Shown here: positions 45,439 through 54,478 of the stretch, in pieces | Numbering within the stretch: the stretch's first letter is position 1 | Layout: every line of letters begins with the position of its first letter | Assembly (NCBI RefSeq): GCF_019237615.1 | Contig: NZ_JAFAGT010000059.1 | Span: 62,001 to 126,000 of the forward strand | Direction of reading: 5' to 3' | Length of the DNA: 64,000 nucleotides | From: Roseateles sp. | GTDB taxonomy: Bacteria > Pseudomonadota > Gammaproteobacteria > Burkholderiales > Burkholderiaceae_C | The notes under the pieces: model-generated | Told to the model about the DNA's origin: nothing | The model's database searches: none | The model's input: the letters and a program-made list of their open reading frames with translations, nothing else | Translations under genes and position numbers: made by a program

Positions 45439-47067
45439 ATGTCCGAAACCACCGCCAGCCGCATCGAGACGGAAGTCCGCCGACGCCGCACCTTCGCCAT
45501 CATCAGCCACCCCGACGCGGGCAAGACCACGCTGACGGAGAAGCTGCTGCTGTTCTCCGGCGCGATCCAGATCGCCGGCTCGGTGAAGGCGCGCAAGGCC
45601 TCGCGGCATGCGACGTCGGACTGGATGGAGATCGAGAAGCAGCGCGGCATCTCGGTGGCCTCGTCTGTCATGCAGATGGAGTACCGCGACTGCGTCATCA
45701 ACCTGCTGGACACGCCGGGTCACCAGGACTTCTCGGAAGACACCTACCGCGTGCTGACCGCCGTGGACGCGGCGCTGATGGTCATCGACGCTGCCAACGG
45801 CGTGGAGCCGCAGACGCGCCGCCTGCTGCAGGTCTGCCGCGCACGCAACACGCCCATCCTGACCTTCGTCAACAAGATGGACCGCGAGGTGCAGGAGCCC
45901 CTCGCATTGATGGACGAGATCGAGCGCGAGCTGGGCATGACCGTCGTGCCGTTCACCTGGCCGGTCGGCATGGGCAAGCAGTTCCACGGCGTGATGGACC
46001 TGCGCCAGCAGCGCATGCGCGTGTTCGCGCCCGGCGAGGATCGCGTGGCCGGCGACGAGGAAGTGCTGGAGGGGCTGGACAACCCGGTCTATGCGGACCG
46101 CTTCGGCATGCAGTACGACAACGCCCAGGGCGAGATCGAACTGGTCATCGAAGCCGCCCCGGCCTTCGACCGCGAGCAGTTCCTGACCGGCAGGCAGACC
46201 CCGATGTTCTTCGGCTCCGCCGTCAACAACTTCGGCGTGCAGGAGGTGCTGGACGCCCTCGTCGAGCTGGCGCCCGCGCCGGACGCGCGCCAGGCCATGC
46301 AGCGTACCGTGCAGCCGGAGGAGCCCAAGTTCACCGGCGTGGTGTTCAAGATCCAGGCCAACATGGACCCTGCCCACCGCGACCGCATCGCCTTCCTGCG
46401 CGTGGCCTCGGGCCACTTCGAACGCGGCATGCGGCTCAAGGTGGTGCGCTCCGGCAAGGAGCTGCGGCCCAACACCGTCGTGAGCTTCTTGTCCCAGCGC
46501 CGCGAGCTGCTGGACGAGGCCTTTGCCGGCGACATCATCGGCATTCCCAACCACGGCGTGCTGCAGCTGGGCGACACCATCACCGAAGGCGAGGCGCTGC
46601 AGTACACCGGCCTGCCCTTCTTCGCGCCGGAAATGTTCCGCTCCGTCGAAGTGGCCGACCCGCTGAAGACCAAGCAGCTCAAGGCCGGCCTGCAGCAGCT
46701 CGGCGAGGAGGGCGCCATCCAGGTGTTCCGCCCCATCGCCGGCAGCGTGCTGCTGCTGGGCGCCGTGGGCCAGCTGCAGTTCGAGGTCGTCGCGCACCGG
46801 CTGGAGCATGAGTACGGCGTGAAGGCGCGCATCACCGGCAGCCGCTTCCAGGTGGCCCGCTGGGTCACCTGCGACGACCCGCAGGAACTCAAGCGCTTCA
46901 TCGACGCCAACGACCACCGCATGGCCTACGACGCGGTGGACGCGCCGACCGTGCTGGTCGAGTACGCGCCGGAGCTGCGCGCCATCGAGAGCAACTGGCC
47001 CAAGATCAAGTTCCACGCGCTGCGCGAGCACGCGGGCCTGGTGTTCCAGCAGCGGCTGGACGGCTGA
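45439..47067 (+). CDS. prfC: Peptide chain release factor 3
   Basis: This 542-residue GTPase recycles release factors RF1/RF2 from the ribosome. It has G1 HPDAGKTTLTEKLLL, G2 region RGISVASSVM, G3 DTPGHQDFSEDTYR and G4 NKMDRE, followed by domain II and a C-terminal domain. The length and order match RF3. The upstream gap of about 200 bases contains GATAATC near 45388-45394, a possible -10. A decayed copy of the 5' end of this gene lies a kilobase upstream. Confidence 0.97.
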   Translation: MSETTASRIETEVRRRRTFAIISHPDAGKTTLTEKLLLFSGAIQIAGSVKARKASRHATSDWMEIEKQRGISVASSVMQMEYRDCVINLLDTPGHQDFSEDTYRVLTAVDAALMVIDAANGVEPQTRRLLQVCRARNTPILTFVNKMDREVQEPLALMDEIERELGMTVVPFTWPVGMGKQFHGVMDLRQQRMRVFAPGEDRVAGDEEVLEGLDNPVYADRFGMQYDNAQGEIELVIEAAPAFDREQFLTGRQTPMFFGSAVNNFGVQEVLDALVELAPAPDARQAMQRTVQPEEPKFTGVVFKIQANMDPAHRDRIAFLRVASGHFERGMRLKVVRSGKELRPNTVVSFLSQRRELLDEAFAGDIIGIPNHGVLQLGDTITEGEALQYTGLPFFAPEMFRSVEVADPLKTKQLKAGLQQLGEEGAIQVFRPIAGSVLLLGAVGQLQFEVVAHRLEHEYGVKARITGSRFQVARWVTCDDPQELKRFIDANDHRMAYDAVDAPTVLVEYAPELRAIESNWPKIKFHALREHAGLVFQQRLDG

Positions 47068-47071
47068 CGAC

Positions 47072-48223
47072 TCAGCGAGCCGGCCAGCTGGCGGCCGGGC
47101 GGCCGGTCAATGCTTCCACCCACTGCCAGGCCCGCTGCTGGCGCTCGCCGACGGCTTCGAAGCTGCGCTCCACGGCGGCAAGCTGTTGCTGCTTCTGCAG
47201 CGCGCAATCGGTCATGCAGGCCTGCTGGAGCTGTGCGGTTTCAGTCGACGCGGACAAGCTGCGCGCGACATGGAACCGTTGCTCCGGCGATTGCCTGAGC
47301 TCGGCGATGCGCGCCGTGCATGCCGGCTCGCGGCGCAGCTGATCGATACGGCTTCGGCAGGATTCGGCGCTTCCCTGCCACGGCCCCAGGGCGCGCAGCG
47401 GCGCCATGCGTTCGACCTGCGCGCCCGACGCGGCCCGCGGCCGCAGCGTCGCAGGCCGGTCCTCGGGATGCAGGCGCAGCAGCAGGCGGATCACGTGATG
47501 CATGCCCAGCGCATCGTCGGTGAGCCCAAGGGCCTGGAGTTGCGTTGCGTCGCTGAAGCGGAATCTCGCGAACTTCAGGGGCTGCATGCCGACGCGTTCG
47601 GAGCGCATGACGACCGACTGCGCCAGGGCCCGGGCCGTGGCGGCGTACGCCAGCAATGCGGTGTGCAGCTCGGGAAAGTGCGCCGCCGCGGCCAATGGCA
47701 TCACGGCCTCGAGCCGGCCCGCCTTCGGTGTCCAGGGCAGGCGCGACTGAGGGATGCCGTCCAACCCAAGGTCCGCATCCAGGCCGACCACGTACAGCAC
47801 CAGCCACTCGGCCTGAACCGTGGCGAAGCCGGGCAGCAGCCGGTCCAGGGGCAGCTCGTCCGCCGTCGCTTGCCCAAGCACCAGGCGCAGAGCGTCATGC
47901 GAGCAGTCGCGTGCGGTGCAGGCGCTGTGCTGCAACGCCTCTATCTCTGGCGGTGCATGGTCGGGTCGCGGCAAAGACGATTGCCAGGCCCAGCGCAGCG
48001 AGGCCGGGCAGGGATCCTCGTCCTGCCGCGCCAGCAGGCGCGGCGCGCGCAAGGTGACGCTCGACAACGCTCCGTTGCGCACCCACAGCAGCACCGGCAG
48101 GCCGCCGCTGGCATCCGCATCCGCCCGCCCCAGGACCCGGATGAAGTCCTCGTCCGCGGCCGGTGCGGCCCCCGCCGCGCAGGCCGCCAGCAGAAATGCC
48201 AGGGACCGAAGTCGTTGCAGCAT
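47072..48223 (-). CDS. Exported hypothetical protein
   Basis: This 383-residue protein has a signal peptide (LRSLAFLLAACAAGAAPAA). The mature protein has no domain I recognise. It contains eight or so cysteines, several in paired positions (CTARDC, CMTDC), which suggests disulphides in the periplasm, and an alpha-helical C-terminal part rich in Gln and Arg. It converges on prfC with a 4-base gap and diverges from the zinc-finger gene. No function is proposed. Confidence 0.72.
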   Translation of the reverse strand: MLQRLRSLAFLLAACAAGAAPAADEDFIRVLGRADADASGGLPVLLWVRNGALSSVTLRAPRLLARQDEDPCPASLRWAWQSSLPRPDHAPPEIEALQHSACTARDCSHDALRLVLGQATADELPLDRLLPGFATVQAEWLVLYVVGLDADLGLDGIPQSRLPWTPKAGRLEAVMPLAAAAHFPELHTALLAYAATARALAQSVVMRSERVGMQPLKFARFRFSDATQLQALGLTDDALGMHHVIRLLLRLHPEDRPATLRPRAASGAQVERMAPLRALGPWQGSAESCRSRIDQLRREPACTARIAELRQSPEQRFHVARSLSASTETAQLQQACMTDCALQKQQQLAAVERSFEAVGERQQRAWQWVEALTGRPAASWPAR

Positions 48224-48294
48224 GGCTCCCTTGGGCTTGCGTCTTCGCGGTCGGCCATGCTATCGAGCCGGCATGGACCATCTAACATCCGGCG

Positions 48295-49026
48295 ATGCTC
48301 GCGGCCCCATCACGTCCCTGCCCGTCCTGCCACCAGGCCATGCAGGTGCACGTGCTGCCCGCCGTCTACGACGGCAAGGTGGAGCTCGACTTCTGCTTCA
48401 CCTGCCAGGGCATCTGGTTCGACCACCTGGAGAACCTCAAGCTGGCGCCCGAGGCCATCGCGACGCTGTTCAAGCAGATACACCGTCACCGCGACGACGC
48501 CCGCACGCCGTTCGCCGAGCGGCTGAGCTGCCCGCAATGCCAGGGCCGGCTGGTGCAGGGTTTCGACATCGTGCGCAGCGGCCGCTACATCACGCACCGC
48601 TGCGAGCACCGGCATGGCCGCTTCAGCAGCTTCGCGTCCTTCATGATCGAGAAGGGCTTCGTGCGCCAGCTCACCAGGCCCGAGATCGCCGACATCGCGA
48701 CCAAGGTCGGCGTCATCCATTGCAGCAGCTGCGGCGCGCCGGTGGACCTGCGCAAGGAAGACGCCTGCTCGCACTGCCGCTCGGCGCTGTCGCTGCTGGA
48801 CCCGCAGGCCGTGGAGCGGGCGCTGCAGCACTATGCCAAGGCGGTGCCCCGCCCCGCATCCAGCAGCGAGGACTTGGCCGACGCCCTCGTCGCGATGGCG
48901 CGGGCGCGTTCGCGCGCGCAACGGGAGAGCCCCAGGGCGGCCCTCCCCGGTGTCGTGGGCGCCGTCCTGACGGTGGACCTGGTCAGCGCCGGCCTGGGCT
49001 TTCTGGGCGGCCTGTGGGAGGACTGA
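48295..49026 (+). CDS. TFIIB-type zinc-ribbon protein
   Basis: This 243-residue protein has several zinc-ribbon CxxC pairs: CPSCHQ near residue 9, CFTCQGIWFD near 34, CPQCQG near 80, CSSCGAP near 143 and CSHC near 160. The CQGIWFD pattern is the signature of the bacterial zf-TFIIB family. The C-terminus has a Gly-rich hydrophobic stretch (AVLTVDLVSAGLGFLGGLW) that might contact the membrane. The function is unknown. Confidence 0.8.
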   Translation: MLAAPSRPCPSCHQAMQVHVLPAVYDGKVELDFCFTCQGIWFDHLENLKLAPEAIATLFKQIHRHRDDARTPFAERLSCPQCQGRLVQGFDIVRSGRYITHRCEHRHGRFSSFASFMIEKGFVRQLTRPEIADIATKVGVIHCSSCGAPVDLRKEDACSHCRSALSLLDPQAVERALQHYAKAVPRPASSSEDLADALVAMARARSRAQRESPRAALPGVVGAVLTVDLVSAGLGFLGGLWED

Positions 49027-49087
49027 AGCCGCCGGCCCCGGCGACTGCGATGATGCGGGACCGCCCTTTGGCCCGACTCCGATCCCG

Positions 49088-50194
49088 ATGAGCAAGCACC
49101 TCCTCCTTCCCCTCGTTGCCGCCCTCGCAGCGGCGCCTGCCGCGCAAGCCGCTCCCGAGCTGGAAACCGTCGTCGAAGGCCTGAAGACCCCTTGGGCGCT
49201 GGCCTTCCTGCCCGACGGCCAGTTCCTCGTCACCGAGCGCGACGGCACGATGCGCACCGCCAAGGCCGGCGGCAAGCCCAGCGCGCCCATCCAGGGTGTG
49301 CCGGCCGTCGACGCCGTCGGCCAGGGCGGCCTGCTGGACGTGCAGCTGGACAGCGACTTCGCCCGCAACCGCACGATCTACTTCTGTTTTGCCGAGCCCA
49401 GCGCCGACAAGAAGACCAACGGCACCGCGCTGGCTCGCGCCCGGCTGAGCGAGGACCTGAAGCGCCTGACGGACGTGAAGGTCATCTTCAGCCAGCAGCC
49501 CAAGATGGACAGCAAGCTGCACTTCGGCTGCCGCATCGCCGAGGCGCCGGACGGCAAGCTCTTCCTGAGCATGGGCGAGCGCTACAAGGGCATGCAGAGC
49601 GCGCAGACACTGGACAACCACCTCGGCAAGATCGTTCGCGTGGGCAAGGACGGCAGCGTGCCGGCCGACAACCCCTTCGCGAACACACCCGGCGCCCTGC
49701 CCGAGATCTGGAGCTACGGCCACCGCAACTCGCAGGGCCTGATCATCGATGCGCAGGGCCGCCTCTGGGAGCATGAGCATGGCCCGCAGGGCGGCGACGA
49801 ACTCAACCTCATCGCGCCCAAGCTGAACTACGGCTGGCCCGTCATCACCTATGGCGAGAACTACGGTGGCGGCAAGATCGGCGAGGGCATTGCCGCCAAG
49901 GCCGGCATGGAGCAGCCCGTCGTCAAGTGGGTGCCGTCCATCGCGCCTTCGGGCCTGGTGCGGCTGAAGAGCGCCAGGTACGGCGCGGCCTGGCAGGGCA
50001 ACTTCTTCATCGGCTCGCTGAAGTTCGGCTACCTGGAGCGCGTGAAGCTGGACGCCGACAACCGCCCCGTCGAGCAGGAGAAGCTCTTCCCCGACACCGG
50101 CCGCATGCGCGATGTGCGCGAGGGCCCGGACGGGCTGCTCTACCTTGTGCTGGAGACGGCCGGGCGCATCGTGCGCGTGAAGCCGGCGCCCTGA
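49088..50194 (+). CDS. Periplasmic PQQ-dependent aldose sugar dehydrogenase (YliI-like)
   Basis: This 368-residue protein has a signal peptide ending AQAAPE. The six-bladed beta-propeller of soluble sugar dehydrogenases follows: LKTPWALAFLPDG, GQGGLLDVQLD, HFGCRIAEAPDGKLFLSMGER, and SYGHRNSQGLIID ... WEHEHGPQGGDELN around the cofactor site. Relatives oxidise aldoses with pyrroloquinoline quinone. PQQ synthesis genes are not in the window. Confidence 0.88.
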   Translation: MSKHLLLPLVAALAAAPAAQAAPELETVVEGLKTPWALAFLPDGQFLVTERDGTMRTAKAGGKPSAPIQGVPAVDAVGQGGLLDVQLDSDFARNRTIYFCFAEPSADKKTNGTALARARLSEDLKRLTDVKVIFSQQPKMDSKLHFGCRIAEAPDGKLFLSMGERYKGMQSAQTLDNHLGKIVRVGKDGSVPADNPFANTPGALPEIWSYGHRNSQGLIIDAQGRLWEHEHGPQGGDELNLIAPKLNYGWPVITYGENYGGGKIGEGIAAKAGMEQPVVKWVPSIAPSGLVRLKSARYGAAWQGNFFIGSLKFGYLERVKLDADNRPVEQEKLFPDTGRMRDVREGPDGLLYLVLETAGRIVRVKPAP

Positions 50195-50218
50195 GGCGCC
50201 GCGGGGCGACAGGTGGCC

Positions 50219-50989
50219 TCAGCCGCCGCGGCGCTGCAGCTCATACTCGCGCAGCGAGCGCAGCAGCGCCTGCTGACGCGCGCCGGGCGGCAGCTGACGG
50301 GCCACCTGCTCGAAGCGGCCGACATTGCCGGCGTTCAGAAAGGGGCTCACGTTCTCGGCCACCGACTGCGCGGCCTGCCAGCCGCCGGTGTGCACGAGGC
50401 CGACGAACATGTCGTCGTAGCCGCTGGACAGGCCCAGCTGCTGCCATTGCCGCAGCACCGGGTAGGCCTTGGCGAGCAACACGGCGTCATAGCTCTTGCC
50501 CAGGGCCGTCACGGCAGCGGACACCGTCTCGGCCGAGGGCGGCAGCCGGGCCGCCAGCGCAAGCGCGGCGGCCTGCACATGCCCGTCCGGGAAGGCCAGC
50601 AGCTCGCGCACGGCCGCCACCTGCTCGGCCGAGCTGCCCTGAGCGGCGAGGCGCTCCAGCTGCTGGAGGAGCCCAGCGACGACCTCGAAGTGCTCGTCCA
50701 TGCCGTCGCGGCTGCTGACGCGGCAGCTGTTGGCCGCGTAGCACTGCTGCAGCGCCCGCAGCGCCTGCGCCGGCGGCAAGGCGGCAAGGGCGGCCGCCGA
50801 GGCCGCCCCGGCCGCCACGGCGCTGGCCGCGCCGTCCCCGGATGACAAGGGCGGGCTCGCCGGCAAGGCCGTCGTGGGCGGCGCCGCGACGGGCGCCGCC
50901 GCGGGCGCGACGGCCGCCTCGTCGCGCGTGCCCCACCACAGGGCTACGCCCAGGATGGCGGCGAGTGTCAGCGCGGGAACCGCCTTCAT
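50219..50989 (-). CDS. Exported or anchored hypothetical protein, Ala/Pro-rich N-terminus
   Basis: This 256-residue protein starts with one hydrophobic helix (ALTLAAILGVALWWGT). A low-complexity Ala/Pro/Ser linker to about residue 65 is followed by an alpha-helical domain resembling repeat-type helices (QALRALQQCYAANSC ... LPPGARQQALLRSL). No family is recognised. A GTG directly before the ATG is an alternative start. It lies 6 bases after the stop of the lysozyme-like gene, so it is the last gene of a three-gene operon of exported proteins. Confidence 0.7.
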   Translation of the reverse strand: MKAVPALTLAAILGVALWWGTRDEAAVAPAAAPVAAPPTTALPASPPLSSGDGAASAVAAGAASAAALAALPPAQALRALQQCYAANSCRVSSRDGMDEHFEVVAGLLQQLERLAAQGSSAEQVAAVRELLAFPDGHVQAAALALAARLPPSAETVSAAVTALGKSYDAVLLAKAYPVLRQWQQLGLSSGYDDMFVGLVHTGGWQAAQSVAENVSPFLNAGNVGRFEQVARQLPPGARQQALLRSLREYELQRRGG

Positions 50990-50995
50990 CACCGC

Positions 50996-53047
50996 TCAGG
51001 GCTGCAGCGCCAGGAAGGTCGCCGCCGGCCAGCGGTTGCCGCGGCAGTAGGCCGCGTTGCCGGAGCGCGCCAGGCAGGCGTTGACGAGGCCGGTGCCGAA
51101 GGGCCCGTACACATCGGTCTCGGCTACGCCGTCGCGCATCACCGTCTCGGTGCAGTGGAAGCGGTGGTCCAGCGACCGCGCCGCGCCGCGCGGGCAGTCA
51201 CCGTTGCCGGTGGCGGCCTGTGCCAGCGCCTTGCTCCAGATCGGCATCGTGACGGCCACGCCGTCCACGACGGTCGGCCGGTTCGCCGTGCAGACCGCGC
51301 CGCCGCCAGCGTCGGCGCAGGCCCGCGTGCTGGCCGCGGTGAAGGGGCCATAGGTCTGGCTGGCGCTCATGCATTGGCGCAGGTGCTGGTCGTAGCGCGT
51401 GCCGTTCGGGCAATGGGCATGCTTGGCCGCGGAGGGCGCCGTCGTCGGCACGGCCCAGTTGGCCAGCGTGGAGGCGGGGTAGAGGTTGCCGGCAAAGATC
51501 CAGCCCTCGCGCAGCACGCCATCGGTATGCGTGTACTCGACGCGGTAGTAGAGGTTGTTTGCCGACGCCGTGCCGAAGACCTCCTTGACCTGAACGGCGG
51601 TGTTGGCCGTGATCGCCACCAGCAGGGCGCCGCCCGGCGTGGCGCGCATGTTCAGGTTGGGCACGACCTTGACCCAGTCGCCGGCATAGGCGATGGTGCC
51701 CGCCCCGGTGGGTGCCGCGCCGACGGCCAGCGCAGCCTGCGTGGCCGCGGTGCCGGCGTCGATCCAGCCGTCGGTCAGCACGCCGTTGACTAGGGCTCGG
51801 ATGCGGTACAGGCGCGTCTGCTGCTGCGCGCCCACCACCATGAAGTCCAGCACCTGGTAGGTGCCGGCCGCGGCCTGGCCCAGCACCATGCCGTTGGGGG
51901 CGGAGCGCAGGTCCAGCGGCTGCAGCGTGGCGATGGCGCTGGCCAGCGACTGCAGGCCCGGCACCTGGGCGCGGCAGAGCTGGTGGCGGTTGTGGTCTAT
52001 GCGCGGGAAGCCCGAGGTCTGCGCGACGTAGACGGGCGTGATGCTGGCGTCGTCGAAGCTCGCGCGGCCGGCCAGACAGGCGGCGTCACGCACGTCGTCC
52101 ACGCATTCCAGCGTGCCGCCATTCAGCACGCAGGCGGCGCTGCCCACCTGCAGCAGCTTGCCGGGCTGGACGCTGCCGCCCGTGGGCACGGGGCAGGACG
52201 GGCCGTCATCCATCAGGCAGGCCACGTCGATGGCGGCGGCCTTGGTGAGGTCCGCCACGTCGGCCAGCCACAGGCGGTTGTCGTAGTTGTCGCGGTAGCC
52301 GTTGTCCTTGGCGACGTTGGCATCGGCCGCGTTCTGCCAGCGGCAGACCTTGGTGGGGCCGCCGTTGTAGGCCGACCAGGCCGAGCGCGCGCGGCCGCGC
52401 CAGTACTCGTCGACCTGGGCCGTCGTGCCGGTGGGCGCGGTCACGCCGCCCAGGCAGGCGGCAGGTGCAGACTCCCACGCGGCGTAGTAGATGTCGATCG
52501 CGTAGGTGAAGTTCTGCATCATGTTCCAGCCCTTGCCTTCCTGGAGCTGGACGAAGTGGTAGCGGTCGTCGACCTGCATCATCCCGTGGCCATGGCCGCT
52601 GTCGCCGCGCATCATCTTCAGCAGATACGGCTCGCCCGCGGCGAGCTGGGCGTCGCGGTAATGGGACCAGAAGGTCTCCTGGCGCAGCGTCGCGTAGGTG
52701 CCGCGCTGGAAGGCCTCCAGCTCACGCGCCGACACGGCGGGCTTGCGCGAGCGCAGGTAGCGCTCGCTCGCGTCGCGGATGACCGGGTACATGGTCTGCA
52801 TGTAGCGCTTGCGCTCGTCGACAAGGCTGGCCGCGCCGTCGTTGAAGATGGTGCCGGCGTAGTTGCCGCGCACGAAACTGTCCGGGCCGAAGGCCGAGGC
52901 GTCGCAGCCCGAGGGCGCGCGGCCGTGGGTCCAGGCGCCGCCGACCTTGTTGGTGCAGGCCCAGTCGTTGGGCGTGGCGGTGTAGCCGGCCTGGGCGCTG
53001 CCGGCCAGGCCCAGGCACAGCGTGGCGAAGAAGGCGAGTCGTTTCAT
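50996..53047 (-). CDS. Large exported protein with a lytic-transglycosylase-like domain and SH3-like repeats
   Basis: This 683-residue protein has a signal peptide (residues 1-20). Residues 110-235 resemble a lysozyme-like transglycosylase: QETFWSHYR with Glu124 as possible catalytic acid, GHGHGMMQVD at 151-160 and SAYNGGP at 225-231. Two stretches around 385-440 and 455-530 (VKVVPNLNMRATPGG...) look like bacterial SH3 modules, which bind cell wall. The C-terminal 150 residues hold many cysteines in repeated units (CPNGTRYDQHLRQCM, CPRGAARSLDHRFHC). It is probably a secreted cell-wall enzyme; the exact class is uncertain. Confidence 0.75.
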   Translation of the reverse strand: MKRLAFFATLCLGLAGSAQAGYTATPNDWACTNKVGGAWTHGRAPSGCDASAFGPDSFVRGNYAGTIFNDGAASLVDERKRYMQTMYPVIRDASERYLRSRKPAVSARELEAFQRGTYATLRQETFWSHYRDAQLAAGEPYLLKMMRGDSGHGHGMMQVDDRYHFVQLQEGKGWNMMQNFTYAIDIYYAAWESAPAACLGGVTAPTGTTAQVDEYWRGRARSAWSAYNGGPTKVCRWQNAADANVAKDNGYRDNYDNRLWLADVADLTKAAAIDVACLMDDGPSCPVPTGGSVQPGKLLQVGSAACVLNGGTLECVDDVRDAACLAGRASFDDASITPVYVAQTSGFPRIDHNRHQLCRAQVPGLQSLASAIATLQPLDLRSAPNGMVLGQAAAGTYQVLDFMVVGAQQQTRLYRIRALVNGVLTDGWIDAGTAATQAALAVGAAPTGAGTIAYAGDWVKVVPNLNMRATPGGALLVAITANTAVQVKEVFGTASANNLYYRVEYTHTDGVLREGWIFAGNLYPASTLANWAVPTTAPSAAKHAHCPNGTRYDQHLRQCMSASQTYGPFTAASTRACADAGGGAVCTANRPTVVDGVAVTMPIWSKALAQAATGNGDCPRGAARSLDHRFHCTETVMRDGVAETDVYGPFGTGLVNACLARSGNAAYCRGNRWPAATFLALQP

Positions 53048-53061
53048 GGGAAGCCTCAAGG

Positions 53062-53706
53062 TCAGATCGAACGGCGGCGGGCAATGCCCGCGACGGCGGC
53101 CAGGCCGGCCAGCAGCAACATGACGCTGCCGGGTTCCGGCACGGCGGCCACGTCGCCCACGCGCACGGCCCAGGCCTGGCCCAGGGTGTCGGTGGCGAGC
53201 TGGTCCTGGGCGCCCATGCCCATGAAGAAGGCCAGGCCCCAGCCGGGCTCGCCGGCCGTACCCGTCCAGAACACCGGGCCGACGGCGTTGCGCGGGTCGG
53301 CAAGCCCGCTGAAGCTGCCTGTGTTCCTGAGGCCGGCCGCGGAGTTGCCGAGGCCGGCGTAGTAGAGGTTGCCAAGCTCGCTGTTCCTGCCGGCGTTGTT
53401 GAGGCCCACATCGGTCGAGCCGTCATCCGCGTAGTCGAACTGCAGGCTCACGCCGTTGACCGGCAGGACCGTGGGCAGGCGCCAGTCGTCGAAGCCGCCG
53501 AAGCTCAGCGAAGCCGCCCATTGCATCGCATCGGCCTGGGTCCGCAGGCCGCCCAGGCCGGCGTCCGTGATCCAGGTCAGGTTGGTGGCGGTGTCGTAGA
53601 CCATGCTGCCGTTGGCGCGCAGCTGGAGTTCGGCCCGGGCCGCCCCTCCGATCAACAGGCCCGTCAGGGCGAGGGTGGCGAGCAGCTTGTTCTTGAACGG
53701 GATCAT
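53062..53706 (-). CDS. DUF1566-like exported protein with PEP-CTERM tag
   Basis: This 214-residue protein has a signal peptide (LLATLALTGLLIGGAARA). A domain opens with VYDTATNLTWITDA and contains GGFDDWRLPTV, typical of DUF1566/Lcl-like folds. The C-terminal sorting signal is VPEPGSVMLLLAGLAAVAGIARRRS. The family role is unknown; the tag predicts exosortase-dependent surface placement. It begins a three-gene run with the lysozyme-like protein 14 bases downstream. The 238 bases between this gene and the next divergent one show nothing beyond GC-rich spacer. Confidence 0.85.
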   Translation of the reverse strand: MIPFKNKLLATLALTGLLIGGAARAELQLRANGSMVYDTATNLTWITDAGLGGLRTQADAMQWAASLSFGGFDDWRLPTVLPVNGVSLQFDYADDGSTDVGLNNAGRNSELGNLYYAGLGNSAAGLRNTGSFSGLADPRNAVGPVFWTGTAGEPGWGLAFFMGMGAQDQLATDTLGQAWAVRVGDVAAVPEPGSVMLLLAGLAAVAGIARRRSI

Positions 53707-53944
53707 GGCGGGTGCGACGGCGTCGCGGAGCTGAGGCGGGTCGCATGGTCTGCAAACCGGCCGAGCCAGCGTCAGCGGGTTAGTCCGCAACCTTGCTGCC
53801 AATTCGAGCGGGCCGCATAACCACCGGGTATGCGCCATCGCGCCATGCACCGCCGGGCTGTCCTGGCGTGGGCGGGACAATCGGGCCCTCGCCCCGCCAA
53901 CCCCCTTGTTCGCGGGGGTCATCGACCTCCGCGCCCCCCACAGC

Positions 53945-54478
53945 ATGCCTCTTTCCGACTGGCTCTCGCCCGCCCAGCTCTTCGGCTACGTCGCCTTCGT
54001 GCTGGGCGTCGGCTGCTTCCTGCAGACCGACGACCGACGCTTCAAGCTCTTCATGACCGGCGAATGCGTCGCCTACGTCGCGCACTTCGCGCTGCTGGGC
54101 AACCCGACGGCGGTGGCGAGTTCGCTGCTGTCCATGCTGCGCTCGGTGCTGTCGCTGCACACGCGCTCGCGCTGGGTGGCGGTGGGCGTGATCGCTGCCA
54201 ACATCGGTTTCGGCCTGGCGATCGCAACCAGGCCCAGCGACTGGCTGCCACTGACGGCCTCCTGCCTGGGCACCCTCGCCCTCTTCACGCTGCAGGGCAT
54301 TCCGATGCGTCTGCTGATGCTGTGCGGCACCGGGCTGTGGATCGCCAACAACCTGATCGCCGGCTCCATCGGCGGCACGGCGCTGGAGGTGGTCGTCGCG
54401 GCAGTGAACCTGGCGACCATCGTGCGCATGGCGCGTGCCGGCCGGCGCGCGGCGCTCAGCGATTCGCCGAGTAGTTGA
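53945..54478 (+). CDS. YgjV-family inner membrane protein
   Basis: This 177-residue protein has about six hydrophobic helices. It opens LSPAQLFGYVAFVLGVGCFLQTDDRRFK, and TGECVAYVAHFALLG matches the YgjV (Imp-YgjV) family of small membrane proteins with unknown function. A longer in-frame start at 53906 exists but lacks a ribosome binding site. The 3' end overlaps the convergent metallo-beta-lactamase-fold gene by 23 bases. Confidence 0.78.
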   Translation: MPLSDWLSPAQLFGYVAFVLGVGCFLQTDDRRFKLFMTGECVAYVAHFALLGNPTAVASSLLSMLRSVLSLHTRSRWVAVGVIAANIGFGLAIATRPSDWLPLTASCLGTLALFTLQGIPMRLLMLCGTGLWIANNLIAGSIGGTALEVVVAAVNLATIVRMARAGRRAALSDSPSS

